Positions 34,804 to 44,301 of a stretch of DNA of 64,000 bases are shown here, piece after piece. The stretch is taken from positions 186,001 through 250,000 of the forward strand of contig NZ_BMNH01000003.1 of assembly GCF_014646355.1 (NCBI RefSeq). The letters run 5' to 3'. Every line of letters starts with the position of its first letter. Within the stretch, counting starts at the first letter, position 1. The notes beneath the pieces were generated by a model. It made no database searches. It was not told the DNA's origin and saw only the letters and a program-made list of their open reading frames with translations. Both the position numbers and the translations under genes were made by a program. This stretch comes from Nonomuraea cavernae (GTDB taxonomy: Bacteria; Actinomycetota; Actinomycetes; Streptosporangiales; Streptosporangiaceae).

Positions 34804-36431
34804 AGGAGACCTGCCGGGAAGGTCACGCCCTGGACGGTGACCTTCCCGCCGGAGCACGACACCTTCGGCGCGTCCGTGCCGGGCACGATGACGGTCAGCA
34901 GCGAGGTGGCGGCCGGCGAGACCACGACGTTGGTCCGCTCCTTCGACAGGTAGGTCGGCGACATCCAGCCGAGCTTCCCGCCGCGCTCCACCTTCTGCCC
35001 GCCGACCGGCGTGCAGCCGGACAGCTGGAGCAGCGTCACGTCGAACTTGCCGTCGCTCAGCACCACCCGGCCGCCGCTGTTGGAGACGACCTTGTACGAC
35101 GGCGCGAACCGCCACTGGTTGCGCACCTGCTTGCCGCCCGACGCCGTGTCCAGCACCGCCATCAGGTCCTCGCCGTGGTCGACGAGCACCGAGCGGGTGC
35201 GGGCCGTGCCGTAGGCCTTGTCGGTGAGGCGGAACGCCTGCCGGTCCGTGCCCTGGCTCGACTTGGTGAGCTTGCTGGCCGTACGGGGCCGGAACCTCTC
35301 GCCCACCACGGCCGGGACGTTGTGCGCCTCGGGGGAGAGCGTCCAGTAGCGGTAGGCGCTCTTCTCGTAGGAGTGGAACCCGGCGTCGACCAGGATGTCG
35401 CGGCCGTGCGCGTAGTAGGTCACGCCCAGGTGGTCCTCGTGGCCGTGGAACTTGGTGCCGGGGCCGAACCTGATCGAGTAGTAGGCGGAGTCGGCCTTGC
35501 CCCACTCTGTCCGGCCGTACACGTAGCCGGCCCGGTAGACCTTGACCTTCTCCTTGGGGGTGCCGGTCTCCATCTTCGGCTCGGTCTCGGCGCTGCCGTC
35601 GCCGATGGGCACCATGTAGCCGTTGGGCATCGTGGAGTGGGCGACGAAGTCCTTCAGCGCGTCGGCCCGCCTGGAGATCTCGCCCGGCACCTTGCGGCCG
35701 CAGTCCTTCATGCCGGCCATCGCGACCTGGAGCCTGCCGTACACGTAGACGGCGTAGCGCGGCGCCTGCTCCATGAGCGCGCCCTGCGCGTCGACGTCGA
35801 GCTTGACCGTGCCGGTGAGCCGCCTGGAGGCCAGGCCGGCCCAGTCCTTGCGGCCGTAGCGGCAGCCGATGCTCATGAGCGCGATGTCCTGGTCGATCCC
35901 GTGGTTGTGGCCCTTCTTGTAGAGCCTCGGGTCGGCCAGCAGCTTGGCGTGGACGGCCAGGCTGTCCTTGAGCCAGCCGTCCTTGACGTGCATGCTCAGG
36001 CACACCAGCGCCTGGGTGCGCAGCGAGACGGGGTGGTCGTTCCAGACGTAGGGCTTGGTGCCGCGCGCGCCCCGCTTGTTGCTCGCCACCCAGTCCTTGG
36101 TGATCTCCTCGGCGCGGTCGAGATAGGCGCGCTCGCCGGTGTTCTCGTACGCCACCACCAGCGTGCCCATCCAGCGCAGCGACTGGAAGACGTACTCCCA
36201 CGAGCGGTTCCGGTACGGGCTCATGCCCCAGTCGATCTTCTTGCCGATCTTGACCGCGGGCAGGCTCACCAGGGAGATCTCGCCCTTCATGACCTCGTCG
36301 GCCGTCGGCGAACCGGGCAGCCAGTCACCCTGGCACTGCGCGGTGCGCTTCACCGGCGCCTCGGCCCGTGCGGTGCTCGTGAGTCCCGCGACGGCGAGTA
36401 TGAGGGCGAGGGGGATCGCGAGGCGGCGCAC
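34800..36431 (-). CDS. Secreted heparinase II/III-like polysaccharide lyase
   Basis: 543 aa from GTG 36431, which has AAGGAA 7 nt upstream and opens a signal peptide ([22 protein letters not shown]). An (α/α) toroid of alginate-lyase type covers about 40-290 ([30 protein letters not shown]), and the C-terminal heparinase II/III β-sandwich begins near [22 protein letters not shown], where catalytic His residues are expected. It probably cleaves an acidic polysaccharide by β-elimination outside the cell; the substrate is unknown. Shares a CTAG stop overlap with cimA and is divergent from a glycosyltransferase gene. Confidence 0.85.
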   Translation of the reverse strand: MRRLAIPLALILAVAGLTSTARAEAPVKRTAQCQGDWLPGSPTADEVMKGEISLVSLPAVKIGKKIDWGMSPYRNRSWEYVFQSLRWMGTLVVAYENTGERAYLDRAEEITKDWVASNKRGARGTKPYVWNDHPVSLRTQALVCLSMHVKDGWLKDSLAVHAKLLADPRLYKKGHNHGIDQDIALMSIGCRYGRKDWAGLASRRLTGTVKLDVDAQGALMEQAPRYAVYVYGRLQVAMAGMKDCGRKVPGEISRRADALKDFVAHSTMPNGYMVPIGDGSAETEPKMETGTPKEKVKVYRAGYVYGRTEWGKADSAYYSIRFGPGTKFHGHEDHLGVTYYAHGRDILVDAGFHSYEKSAYRYWTLSPEAHNVPAVVGERFRPRTASKLTKSSQGTDRQAFRLTDKAYGTARTRSVLVDHGEDLMAVLDTASGGKQVRNQWRFAPSYKVVSNSGGRVVLSDGKFDVTLLQLSGCTPVGGQKVERGGKLGWMSPTYLSKERTNVVVSPAATSLLTVIVPGTDAPKVSCSGGKVTVQGVTFPAGLL

Positions 36432-36585
36432 GCCAGTTCCTTCCGGACAAAAGAAGCAAAGAGGGACGAGGTGGAACATGGTGGCCGGGCTCGATCACGG
36501 GGTCAAGTCGGGTTCCGGATCGTTAACGCGCCGATGTTCATCCGTACTTTATAGGGTGGTTTGCTCAGAGGGACTGAGGAGGCGG

Positions 36586-38004
36586 ATGGTGCCCACGCTG
36601 CGCAAGCACTGGATCTTTCTCCTCGCCCTGCTCGCCGGAGCGGCGCTGCGCGGCGTGGCGATCCTCGGCTACCGCCCGGCCATCTGGTTCTGGGCCGACT
36701 CCTTCGCCTACCTCAACGCCGGGCTCGACCCGCGACCGCTGGAGTCGCGCACCTCGGGCTACTCGCTGTTCCTGTGGGCGCTGCGGCCCCTGAGCAGCAT
36801 CGAGCTGGTCGTCGTGGTGCAGCACCTGCTCGGGCTGGGCATCGGCGTGCTCGTCTACCTGCTCCTGCGTCGCCGGCTGCCCGGCTGGGCGGCCACGCTG
36901 TTCGCGCTGCCCGTCCTGCTCGACGCGTTCCAGATCCAGCTGGAGCACCTGATCATGGCGGACCTGCTGTTCGTGTTCCTCGTCATGGCGGCGGTCGCGC
37001 TGCTCATGCGGCGGCCGGCCCTCACGCCCATGACGGCCGCGGGCGCCGGGCTCCTGCTGGCGGCGGCCACCGTGACCCGGACCATCGGCCTGCCGCTGAT
37101 CGCCGTCGTGCTGGTCGCGGTGCTGCTGCGCCGTACGGGCTGGCGGCCGGTCCTCACGCTCGCCGCGGCCGCCGTGATCCCGCTGGCCTGCTACGCCCTG
37201 TGGTTCGAGTCGGAGCACGGCACGCTCGCGCTGAGCCGTGGCAACACCTTCCTGTGGGCCCGGACCATGACGTTCGCCGACTGCGCGAAGATCAGATCGG
37301 ACGTGCCGCTCTGCCCGGCCGAGCCGCTGGGCGAACGCCTGGCGCCGCCCGAGTACATCTGGTCGGCCGACTCCCCGATCAACGACGTCAAGGGCGGGGC
37401 GGTCCGGCGCGACGAGGTCGCCGGGGCCTTCGCCAAGCAGGCCATCCTCGCCCAGCCGCTCGACTTCCTGCGCGCCGGCCTGGTCGACGTGGCCCACATC
37501 TTCTCCTGGGAACGCCGGGTCTATCCGGTCGAGGGCGACCAGAGCGCCTACGTCTTCCCCGAGGAGACCGCGCCGTTCAAGGACTCGATCGCGTCCAGGG
37601 ACCGCACCGCCGAGGAGATCACCACCGCCTACCAGGGCGAATCCGGCGAGACGGTCATGGTGGAGCCGTACGCGGGCTGGATCCGCGGCTACCAGACCTT
37701 CGGCTACCTGCGTGGACCGTTCCTGGCCGCGCTCCTGGTGGCCGGGGCGGCCGGGGTGGCGCTCCGGTGGCGCCGGCTGGGCGGGGAGGTGCTGCTGCCG
37801 TGGGCGAGCGCCGTGACGCTGCTCACGCTGCCGGTCTTCATCGCGGCCTTCGACCACAGGTACGTGCTGCCGGCCGTGCCGCTCGCCTGCCTGGCGGCGG
37901 GACTGGCGTTCGCCCGGCGCCGCGACGCGGACGGTGAACCGCGCCGGAGCGGCGCGCCCCGGGACGAGGCCGCCGAGCCGCCCGGCCAGGTGTCCCGCCC
38001 GTGA
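36586..38004 (+). CDS. Polytopic membrane glycosyltransferase (GT-C, ArnT/PMT-like)
   Basis: 472 aa, about 10-11 membrane helices with a large extracytoplasmic loop between about 210 and 370. The first loop after helix 1 carries the acidic motif [12 protein letters not shown], matching the catalytic Asp loop of GT-C enzymes that use polyprenyl-phosphate sugars. ATG 36586 has AGGAGG 5 nt upstream; TTAACG (36523-36528) and TACTTT (36545-36550) are a plausible promoter. Divergent from the polysaccharide lyase, so the pair may make and degrade a surface glycan (inference). A Pro/Arg-rich tail ends the protein. Confidence 0.8.
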   Translation: MVPTLRKHWIFLLALLAGAALRGVAILGYRPAIWFWADSFAYLNAGLDPRPLESRTSGYSLFLWALRPLSSIELVVVVQHLLGLGIGVLVYLLLRRRLPGWAATLFALPVLLDAFQIQLEHLIMADLLFVFLVMAAVALLMRRPALTPMTAAGAGLLLAAATVTRTIGLPLIAVVLVAVLLRRTGWRPVLTLAAAAVIPLACYALWFESEHGTLALSRGNTFLWARTMTFADCAKIRSDVPLCPAEPLGERLAPPEYIWSADSPINDVKGGAVRRDEVAGAFAKQAILAQPLDFLRAGLVDVAHIFSWERRVYPVEGDQSAYVFPEETAPFKDSIASRDRTAEEITTAYQGESGETVMVEPYAGWIRGYQTFGYLRGPFLAALLVAGAAGVALRWRRLGGEVLLPWASAVTLLTLPVFIAAFDHRYVLPAVPLACLAAGLAFARRRDADGEPRRSGAPRDEAAEPPGQVSRP

Positions 38005-38095
38005 GGCCGGGGCGGGGGAGGGTTGGCCGGATCCTGTCGACAGGTGGCCACAGGGCCACTCGCCCCGGCCGGATCCGAGGCTCGAAGATGAGCAC

Positions 38096-38692
38096 ATGAA
38101 CCTCAACGACCTGGTGCTGCCCGACACCCCCGCCTGCGGCGGCGCCCTGGAGGTGGCGGCCCGCTACCACACGCCCTCGCTCCTCAACCACTCGATCAGG
38201 GCCTACCTGTGGGCCGCGGCCTACGCCCGGGCGCACGACATCGCCTTCGACGCCGAGCTGCTCTACGTGTCGGCCATGCTGCACGACATCGGGCTGGCCG
38301 CCGAGTTCGACAGCCACACGGTGGGATACGAGGAGGCCGGCGGGCACGTGGCCTGGGCCTTCTGCGCGGGAGCCGGCTGGCCCGAGGACCGCAGGCGCCG
38401 CGCCTCAGAGGTGATCATCCGTCACATGTGGGACGAGGTGCCGGTGGAGGAGGACCCGGAGGGACACCTGCTGGAGCTTTCGACCGCCATGGACATCTCC
38501 GGCCGCGGCACCGACGAGCTCCCGGCCGGGCTCCGCGACGAGGTGCTCGCCCGGCATCCCCGCCTGGAGATCGCCAAGGAGTTCGCCGCCTGCGTCACCG
38601 ACCAGGGCGCCCGCAAGCCGGCGAGCCTGGCCGCCGGCTTCGTCAGGTCGGGCATCGCCGAGCGCATCGCCCGCAACCCGCTGGACGCCTAA
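38096..38692 (+). CDS. HD-domain hydrolase, cyanamide-hydratase-like
   Basis: 198 aa. HD signature: His in LLNHSIRAYLWAAAYA, HD pair in VSAMLHDIGLAAEF, and a distal metal ligand in the helix IIRHMWDE, as in the small HD proteins annotated as cyanamide hydratase or metal-dependent phosphohydrolase. Real substrate unknown. The ATG at 38088 gives only MST, so 38096 (MNLNDLVLPD) is used. Its stop overlaps that of the convergent monooxygenase gene by 4 nt. Confidence 0.82.
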   Translation: MNLNDLVLPDTPACGGALEVAARYHTPSLLNHSIRAYLWAAAYARAHDIAFDAELLYVSAMLHDIGLAAEFDSHTVGYEEAGGHVAWAFCAGAGWPEDRRRRASEVIIRHMWDEVPVEEDPEGHLLELSTAMDISGRGTDELPAGLRDEVLARHPRLEIAKEFAACVTDQGARKPASLAAGFVRSGIAERIARNPLDA

Positions 38693-39030
38693 CCCTTCGG
38701 CCCGGCGCTGTCCACGACCTCGAACGACCACAGCGTCGCCCCCGACGCGGCCGGCCCCTGCCCGTGGCCGTGCCCCTGGCCGGAGCCGGCCGCCTCGGCG
38801 TGGCCGCGCCGGAACTCCTGGCTCTCCTGCCACCTGAGGAAGTCGTCCTCGCTGCGCCACCGCGTGTACACGAGGTACTGGTCGGTGCCCTCGACCGGCC
38901 TGAGCAGCTCGAACCACTCGAACCCGTCGGCCGACTCGACCATCCCGGCCCGGTTGGAGAACCGGTGCTCGAGCTGCTCGCGCATCTCGGCGGGAACCGT
39001 CAACACATTGATCTTGACGACGGACAACAC
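38689..39030 (-). CDS. IsdG/MhuD-like heme-degrading monooxygenase
   Basis: 113 aa, ABM-fold. The sequence VVKINVLTVPAEMREQLEHR followed by LRPVEGTDQYLVYTRW closely matches mycobacterial MhuD. The catalytic set of the family is in place: Asn8, Trp67 and His77 (heme ligand, in FRRGHAEA), near-identical to IsdG numbering Asn7/Trp67/His77. Expected to open heme and release iron in the cytoplasm. Odd feature: a Gly/His-rich insert after the heme ligand (GSGQGHGHGQG, residues 82-92) that could bind metal. No heme importer genes nearby. Confidence 0.85.
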   Translation of the reverse strand: MLSVVKINVLTVPAEMREQLEHRFSNRAGMVESADGFEWFELLRPVEGTDQYLVYTRWRSEDDFLRWQESQEFRRGHAEAAGSGQGHGHGQGPAASGATLWSFEVVDSAGPKG

Positions 39031-39052
39031 GACCCCTCTCGCGGCGACCTCA

Positions 39053-39070
39053 CCGCACCGTCCGGTGCGG
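39053..39070. promoter_or_regulatory. 18-bp palindrome between the monooxygenase and FAH genes
   Basis: CCGCACCGTCCGGTGCGG: 8-bp perfect arms with a 2-nt centre, 22 nt upstream of the monooxygenase start and 73 nt before the FAH-family start. Symmetry with almost no loop suggests a dimeric DNA-binding protein rather than an RNA hairpin. The regulator is unknown. Confidence 0.4.
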
Positions 39071-39142
39071 GCTCCAGGCTAACGCGAGGGCGGGCGTGTC
39101 GCCGTGAACCGACTCCCCGGGCGGCGGCGATAGCCTTGTCAG

Positions 39143-39919
39143 GTGCGTATAGCGAGGTTCTCCACAGGCGAAGGCGTGTCGTTCGGCGTGGTCGAGGGCG
39201 GTCCGGGCGAGGAGTTCGTGTCCGCGATCTCCGGGCACCCCTTCGGTGACGTGCAGTTCACCGGCGAGCGGTTCCCGCTGGCGCAGGTGCGGCTGCTCGC
39301 GCCCATGCTGCCGAGCAAGGTGATCGCCATCGGCCGCAACTACGCCGCGCACGCGCGCGAGATGGGCAACGAGGTGCCCGAGGAGCCGCTCATCTTCCTG
39401 AAGCCGTCGACCTCGGTGATCGGCCACGGCGAGCCGATCGTCTACCCCACGTCGCTGTCCGACCGGGTCGACTTCGAGGGCGAGCTGGCCGTGGTGATCG
39501 GCCGGCTGTGCCGCGAGGTGCCGATCGAACGGGTCAGGGACGTCATCTTCGGCTACACCTGCGCCAACGACGTCACCGCGCGCGACCTGCAGAAGAAGGA
39601 CGTCCAGTTCACCCGGGCCAAGAGCTTCGACACCTTCTGCCCGCTCGGCCCGTGGATCCGCACCGACCTCGACGCGAGCGACCTGGCGCTCACCACGACG
39701 GTCAACGGCGAGGTCCGCCAGAGCGGCCGCACCAGCCAGCTCATCCACGACATTCCCGCGCTGGTCGCCTACGTCAGCGCGGTCATGACGCTGATCCCCG
39801 GCGACGTGATCCTGACCGGCACCCCGGAGGGCGTCGGTCCGATCGACGTCGGCGACGAGGTCAGCGTCGGCATCGAAGGCATCGGCACTCTGACGAACAA
39901 GGTGGTCGCTCGTGACTGA
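39143..39919 (+). CDS. Fumarylacetoacetate hydrolase (FAH) family protein
   Basis: 258 aa. FAH-fold with metal ligands and motif positions seen as [37 protein letters not shown] (Glu-x-Glu), [14 protein letters not shown] (Asp) and [15 protein letters not shown]. Members hydrolyse or isomerise diketo acids, or act as oxaloacetate decarboxylases or acylpyruvases. GTG start 39143 follows a TAGCCT -10 box (39131-39136) by 6 nt, so the message is probably leaderless. It overlaps gltX by 8 nt; the same FAH-gltX pairing occurs, as I recall, in mycobacteria. Confidence 0.9.
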   Translation: MRIARFSTGEGVSFGVVEGGPGEEFVSAISGHPFGDVQFTGERFPLAQVRLLAPMLPSKVIAIGRNYAAHAREMGNEVPEEPLIFLKPSTSVIGHGEPIVYPTSLSDRVDFEGELAVVIGRLCREVPIERVRDVIFGYTCANDVTARDLQKKDVQFTRAKSFDTFCPLGPWIRTDLDASDLALTTTVNGEVRQSGRTSQLIHDIPALVAYVSAVMTLIPGDVILTGTPEGVGPIDVGDEVSVGIEGIGTLTNKVVARD

Positions 39920-41285
39920 TCTGAGGGTGCGGTTCGCCCCTTCCCCAACCGGCATGTTCCACGTCGGCGGCGCCCGTACGGCGCTGTTCAACTGGGCGCT
40001 GGCCGTGCGGTCCGGTGGCCGTTTCGTGCTGCGCATCGAGGACACCGACGCCACCCGCAACCGGCCCGAGTGGACCGAGGGCATCATCTCGGCGCTCGAC
40101 TGGATCGGCATCAACGGCGGCGCCCCGGCGTTCGAGGGCCCCTACTTCCAGTCGGCCTACGAGCCGCAGCACCGCGAGGCCGTGGCCAAGCTGCTCGCCG
40201 ACGGCAAGGCCTACCACTGCGACTGCACCCGCGAGCTGCTCGTCGCCCGCACCGGCTCCGAGCACAAGGGCTACGACGGCCACTGCCGTGACCGGGGCCT
40301 GACCGAGGGCGCGGTGCGCTTCCGCACCCCCGACGAGGGCGTCACCGTCGTCGACGACGTCATCAGGGGCCGGGTGGAGTTCCCCAACGACGCCCAGGAG
40401 GACTTCGTCATCGCCCGCACCGACGGCTCGCCCCTCTACGTGCTGGCCAACGCCGTCGACGACATCACGCAGGGCATCACCCACGTGGTGCGCGGCGAGG
40501 AGCACCTGGGCAACGCCGCCAAGCAGCAGCTGCTCTGGCCCGCGCTCGGCGCCACCCCGCCCGTCTGGGCCCACCTGCCGGTCATCGTCAACGAGCAGCG
40601 CAAGAAGCTGTCCAAGCGGCGCGACAAGGTGGCCCTGGAGGACTACCGGGCCGAGGGCTACCTCGCCGAGGCCATGGTCAACTACCTCATGCTGCTCGGC
40701 TGGGGGCCCGGCGACGACCGCGAGATCATGCCGTGGTCGGAGATGGTGCCGCTGTTCCGGCTCGACGCCGTCAACAGCTCCAGCGCGTACTTCGACGAGA
40801 AGAAGCTGCGCGCGTTCAACGGCGAGTACATCCGCGCGCTGCCGTTGGAGACCTTCGAGGAGCGCTGCGCCCCCTACCTCGAAGCCGACTGGGACCGCGA
40901 GATGTTCAGCAAGGTCGCCGCCCTGGCCCAGACCCGCATCGCGGTGTTGTCGGAGATCAGGCAGAACGTCGACTTCCTGTTCCTCGACGAGCCGGTGTTC
41001 GACCAGGCCTCCTGGGACAAGGCGATGAAGAACTCCCCGGTCGAGATCCTGACCGGCTACCTGGAGCGGCTCGACACGGTCAGCTGGGACCCCGAGTCGC
41101 TCAAGGAGGCGCTGGAGGCGGTCGGCACCGCCAACGGTCTCAAGCTGGGCAAGGCCCAGGCTCCCGTACGCGTCGCGGTCACCGGCAGGACCGTGGGCCT
41201 GCCGCTGTTCGAGTCGATCGAGGTGCTCGGCCGCGAGCGGGCCCAGGACCGGATCCGGGCCGCCCTGGCCCGCCTGCGCGGCTGA
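39912..41285 (+). CDS. gltX: GltX, glutamyl-tRNA synthetase
   Basis: 457 aa, class I aminoacyl-tRNA synthetase, somewhat shorter than many GluRS. HIGH-type motif HVGG at 17-20, Rossmann fold, and the second signature as KKLSKRRDK at about 230. In a GatCAB organism it charges both tRNA-Glu and tRNA-Gln, making the substrate for the amidotransferase encoded at the start of the window (inference). Start GTG 39912 overlaps the upstream gene by 8 nt, implying translational coupling. Two tRNA-Glu genes and one tRNA-Gln gene lie 2.5 kb downstream. Confidence 0.95.
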   Translation: MTDLRVRFAPSPTGMFHVGGARTALFNWALAVRSGGRFVLRIEDTDATRNRPEWTEGIISALDWIGINGGAPAFEGPYFQSAYEPQHREAVAKLLADGKAYHCDCTRELLVARTGSEHKGYDGHCRDRGLTEGAVRFRTPDEGVTVVDDVIRGRVEFPNDAQEDFVIARTDGSPLYVLANAVDDITQGITHVVRGEEHLGNAAKQQLLWPALGATPPVWAHLPVIVNEQRKKLSKRRDKVALEDYRAEGYLAEAMVNYLMLLGWGPGDDREIMPWSEMVPLFRLDAVNSSSAYFDEKKLRAFNGEYIRALPLETFEERCAPYLEADWDREMFSKVAALAQTRIAVLSEIRQNVDFLFLDEPVFDQASWDKAMKNSPVEILTGYLERLDTVSWDPESLKEALEAVGTANGLKLGKAQAPVRVAVTGRTVGLPLFESIEVLGRERAQDRIRAALARLRG

Positions 41286-41363
41286 GCGCAGTCCCGGCCA
41301 GCGCAGTCCCGGCCGCCTCGTCACGGGGCGACGACCACGGTGTCGCCGCCCCGGACACGCGGA

Positions 41364-43331
41364 TCAGACCAGGCCGCGGCGCTCCAGCAGCGGCTGGATG
41401 GACGGCTCGCGGCCGCGGAAGTCGCGGAACGCGGTCAGCGGGTCGAGGCTGCCGCCCTTCGACAGCAGCGCGCGGCGGAAGTGATCTCCGTTGGCACGCT
41501 CCAGCCCGCCGTTCTCCTTGAACCACTCGACGCTCTCGGCGTCGAGCACCTCGCTCCAGATGTAGGAGTAGTAGCCGGCGCTGTAGCCGCCGGAGAAGAC
41601 ATGGGCGAAGTAGTTGGTCCGGTAGCGCGGCCGGACCAGCGGGAAGGCGATCTGGGCCGCTTCCAGGGCCGCCTGCTCGAACGCCTCGGGGTCCTCGACG
41701 GTCTCGCCGGGGCTCAGCCGGTGCCAGGCCCAGTCGAGCAGCGTCGCGGCGAGATACTCGACGGTCATGAAGCCCTGGTTGAACTGCTCCGCGGCCTTCA
41801 TCTTCGCCACCAGCTCCGCGGGCATCGGCTCGCCCGTCTCGTGGTGCTTGGCGTAGTTGGCCAGGACCTCGGGCCAGGTCGCCCACATCTCGTTGACCTG
41901 CGACGGATACTCGACGAAGTCACGCGGCACGTTGGTGCCCGAGACGCGGGGATAGCGCACCTCGGAGAAGAGCCCGTGCAGCGCGTGCCCGAACTCGTGG
42001 AACGCCGTGGTGACCTCGTCGTAGGTCAGCAGCGTCGGCCCGGTCGCGGGCTTGGTGATGTTCAGGTTGTTGATCACCACCGGCTTCTCGCCGAACAGGA
42101 ACGACTGGTTGACCAGGTTGTTCATCCACGCGCCGCCGCGCTTGGTCGGCCTGGCGAACGGGTCGAGCGCGAACAGGCCGAGCGCGCCGCCGTCCTCGTT
42201 GAACACCTCGAAGATCCGCACGTCCGGGTGGTAGCCGGCCAGGTCGGTCCGCTCGCTGAACGTGACGCCGTAGAGCCTGGTCGCGGCGTAGAAGACGCCG
42301 TCGAGGTAGACGCGGTCGAGCTCGAAGTAGGGCCGCATGGCGCCGGCGTCGAAGTCGTAGCGGGCCTGGCGCACCTTCTCCGCGTAGAACGACCAGTCCC
42401 ACGGCTCGATCGCGAATCCGGCCTGCTCGGTGAGCGCCTCCGCCTCCTTGCGGGCGTTGCGTACGGCCGGCCCGACGAGCTGCCCCAGCATGTCCTCGAC
42501 CGCCTCGACGCTCTTGGCCGTCTGGTCGGCGACCTTGTAGGCGGCGTGGTCGGGGTAGCCCAGCAGCCGGGCGCGCTCGGCCCGCAGCGTGGCGAGCCGT
42601 ACGGCCAGCCCGAAGTTCCGCGGCGCCCGCTCCACGCTCAGCGTGTAGAGCCGGCGGCGGACGTCGCGGTCGGTGAGCTGGGCCAGCCCGGGCTGGTTGG
42701 TGAAGTTGAGCAGCGGCAGCACGTAGCGGCCGTCGCTCTCCAGTGACGCGATCCTGGCCTCGTCGAACCCGTCGAGCTCCTTGGGGTCGTCGACCACCAG
42801 CGCGGACTCGGTCGAGGCCTTCAGCAGGTTCTGGGCGAACTCGGTCGACAGCCTCGACTGCTCCTCGTTGAGCTCCTTGAGCCGCTCCTGCTCGGTCTCC
42901 GACAGGTCGGCGCCGGCCCGGATGAAGTCCTCGCGGTACTTCTCCAGCAGCCACGCCTCCTCGGCGTCCTCCGTTGTCACCTGCTTGATCCGGCCCCAGA
43001 GCGCCCGGTTGAGCCGGATCGCGTCGCTGTGCTTGGTCAGCTTGGGGGAGATCCGCTTCTCGATCTCCAGGACGGCGTTGGTGGAGTCGGAGGCGGCGAC
43101 GCTGAAGAAGGCCGTGGCCGTGCGCTCGAGGATCCGCCCGGACCGTTCGAGCGCGGCGATCGTGTTGTCGAACGTCGGCGGGGCGGTGTCGCGCGCGATC
43201 ACGTCGACCTCCGCCAGCTGCTCGGCCATCCCGCGCGCGAAGGCGGGCAGGTAGTGCTCCTCGCGGATCTCGGCGAAGGGCGGCAGCTGGTAGGGCAGGC
43301 TGCTGGGGGCGAACAACGGATTCTCAGCCAA
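41364..43331 (-). CDS. M3-family metallopeptidase (peptidyl-dipeptidase Dcp / oligopeptidase A type)
   Basis: 655 aa. Zinc motif HEFGHALHGL (HExxH) near residue 440, with the downstream Glu ligand region expected in the following helix (FVEYPSQVNEMW). The conserved N-terminus NPLFAPSSLPYQLPPFAEIR starts right after a TTG at 43331 that has GGAGGAG about 8 nt upstream, so TTG is the likely start; an upstream extension of 33 codons is not conserved in character. Cytoplasmic oligopeptide degradation. Divergent from the tRNA-Gln gene. Confidence 0.92.
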   Translation of the reverse strand: MAENPLFAPSSLPYQLPPFAEIREEHYLPAFARGMAEQLAEVDVIARDTAPPTFDNTIAALERSGRILERTATAFFSVAASDSTNAVLEIEKRISPKLTKHSDAIRLNRALWGRIKQVTTEDAEEAWLLEKYREDFIRAGADLSETEQERLKELNEEQSRLSTEFAQNLLKASTESALVVDDPKELDGFDEARIASLESDGRYVLPLLNFTNQPGLAQLTDRDVRRRLYTLSVERAPRNFGLAVRLATLRAERARLLGYPDHAAYKVADQTAKSVEAVEDMLGQLVGPAVRNARKEAEALTEQAGFAIEPWDWSFYAEKVRQARYDFDAGAMRPYFELDRVYLDGVFYAATRLYGVTFSERTDLAGYHPDVRIFEVFNEDGGALGLFALDPFARPTKRGGAWMNNLVNQSFLFGEKPVVINNLNITKPATGPTLLTYDEVTTAFHEFGHALHGLFSEVRYPRVSGTNVPRDFVEYPSQVNEMWATWPEVLANYAKHHETGEPMPAELVAKMKAAEQFNQGFMTVEYLAATLLDWAWHRLSPGETVEDPEAFEQAALEAAQIAFPLVRPRYRTNYFAHVFSGGYSAGYYSYIWSEVLDAESVEWFKENGGLERANGDHFRRALLSKGGSLDPLTAFRDFRGREPSIQPLLERRGLV

Positions 43332-43413
43332 CGTCGGGGCTCCTCCACGTGGTGTTTTGTCCCCATCAGCTTGGCACGACAGGGGCCCGGTCGCGGCCGC
43401 TCGGACAATCGTT

Positions 43414-43443
43414 TTGGTCTTGTCCCCCAAGCTGGGCTATTCT
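43414..43443 (+). promoter_or_regulatory. Probable tRNA-Gln promoter
   Basis: TTGGTC (43414-43419) and TATTCT (43438-43443) with an 18-nt spacer, about 41 nt upstream of the mature tRNA 5' end. Confidence 0.45.
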
Positions 43444-43483
43444 TTCGGAGGTCGCCACACGGGCCCTAAGGGGTCCGTAACGG

Positions 43484-43555
43484 TGGGGTATGGTGTAATT
43501 GGCAGCACGACTGATTCTGGTTCAGTTAGTCTAGGTTCGAGTCCTGGTACCCCAG
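43484..43555 (+). tRNA. tRNA-Gln (anticodon CTG)
   Basis: 72 nt with the full cloverleaf: acceptor TGGGGTA/TACCCCA with discriminator G, anticodon stem ACTGA/TCAGT around loop TTCTGGT (anticodon CTG), and T-arm CTAGG/CCTGG around TTCGAGT. CCA is not encoded. In this organism it is probably charged with glutamate by GltX and then amidated by GatCAB. Followed by an intrinsic terminator. Confidence 0.95.
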
Positions 43556-43561
43556 CATTGG

Positions 43562-43592
43562 ACGGATGTCTCGTTAAGAGACATCCGTTTTT
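43562..43592 (+). terminator. Terminator after tRNA-Gln
   Basis: ACGGATGTCTC (43562-43572) and GAGACATCCGT (43578-43588), a perfect 11-bp stem with loop GTTAA, running into TTTTT. Clear intrinsic terminator. The following 200 nt to the tRNA-Glu genes hold their promoter and nothing else recognisable. Confidence 0.9.
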
Positions 43593-43731
43593 CGTTTTTC
43601 CGGACAAGATTCGCGCCCGACTGCCTGCTGCCCTCCTCGCGCCGGCCGGCCGGTGGCGAGCCGGCGTCCTCCTCCCGGTCGTCGAGCGCGGTCGGGGCCC
43701 CGCAGGCCCGATCCGCTGGGCTGATAGTGGT

Positions 43732-43760
43732 TTGGTGTGCTCCTTGGGGTGCGGTAGAGT
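43732..43760 (+). promoter_or_regulatory. Probable promoter of the tRNA-Glu pair
   Basis: TTGGTG (43732-43737) and TAGAGT (43755-43760) with a 17-nt spacer, 45 nt upstream of the first tRNA-Glu. The -35 TTGGTG resembles the TTGGTC of the tRNA-Gln promoter. Confidence 0.5.
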
Positions 43761-43804
43761 TACGTCCGTTGCCGGGGAGGCCCGGCACAATCGCTTGTTG
43801 ACAG

Positions 43805-43877
43805 GGTCCCGTCGTCTAGTGGCCCAGGACGCCGCCCTCTCAAGGCGGTAGCGCCGGTTCGAATCCGGTCGGGACTA
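43805..43877 (+). tRNA. tRNA-Glu (anticodon CTC), copy 1
   Basis: 73 nt. Acceptor GGTCCCG/CGGGACT with a G-U first pair and discriminator A, anticodon stem CCGCC/GGCGG around loop CTCTCAA (anticodon CTC), T-arm GCCGG/CCGGT. This copy is followed by an encoded CCA (43878-43880). Confidence 0.95.
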
Positions 43878-43899
43878 CCACTGTCAGGCAAGTGAAGAA

Positions 43900-43972
43900 G
43901 GTCCCGTCGTCTAGTGGCCCAGGACGCCGCCCTCTCAAGGCGGTAGCGCCGGTTCGAATCCGGTCGGGACTA
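43900..43972 (+). tRNA. tRNA-Glu (anticodon CTC), copy 2
   Basis: Identical to copy 1 over the whole 73 nt, shifted by 95 nt, with a 19-nt spacer after the first CCA. The sequence after the discriminator is CCT, so CCA is not encoded here, unlike copy 1. The perfect identity points to a recent tandem duplication or gene conversion. A terminator follows at once. Confidence 0.95.
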
Positions 43973-43980
43973 CCTCTATG

Positions 43981-44007
43981 AAAGGCCCGATCGTTGATCG
44001 GGCCTTT
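43981..44007. terminator. Terminator after the tRNA-Glu pair
   Basis: AAAGGCCCGATC (43981-43992) and GATCGGGCCTTT (43996-44007), a perfect 12-bp stem with loop GTT. It works in both directions and also lies 54 nt beyond the stop of the convergent Xre gene. Confidence 0.85.
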
Positions 44008-44061
44008 CGTGCTTTCCGGTGCTCGGCGGTTTTTCGCGTTCGCCGAGGGCGACGCGTCGGC

Positions 44062-44301
44062 TCATCGTTCCTCTCCGGCGTGATAGCCCAGCAGGTCGCC
44101 CGGCTGGCAGCCGAGGACTTCGCAGAGCCTGGTCAACGTGGTGAACCGGATGGCCTTGGCCCGGCCGTTCTTCAAGATGGACAGGTTGACCACCGTCACC
44201 CCGACCCGGTCGGCCAGCTCGGTGAGCGTCATGTCCCGCTCGGCCAGCAGCCGGTCGAGATGGACGGTGATGGCATGGGACTCCGGCTCCGCGGGCGACA
44301 T
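44062..44301 (-). CDS. Small Xre-family transcriptional regulator
   Basis: 79 aa, almost entirely one Cro/C1-type helix-turn-helix (about 15-70; LTELADRVGVTVVNLSILKNGRAKAIRFTTLTRLCEVLGCQPGDLL). This compact subgroup (YozG-like) is usually encoded next to a DUF2975 membrane protein, as here. Its start overlaps the end of the DUF2975 gene (TGATG). What the pair controls is not known. Confidence 0.88.
   Translation of the reverse strand: MSPAEPESHAITVHLDRLLAERDMTLTELADRVGVTVVNLSILKNGRAKAIRFTTLTRLCEVLGCQPGDLLGYHAGEER

Noticed and set aside
43484..43972. Integrated element at the tRNA cluster (attachment site)
   Set aside because: tRNAs are intact, no integrase or direct repeat of a tRNA 3' end nearby; the 73-nt repeat is just the tRNA-Glu duplication.
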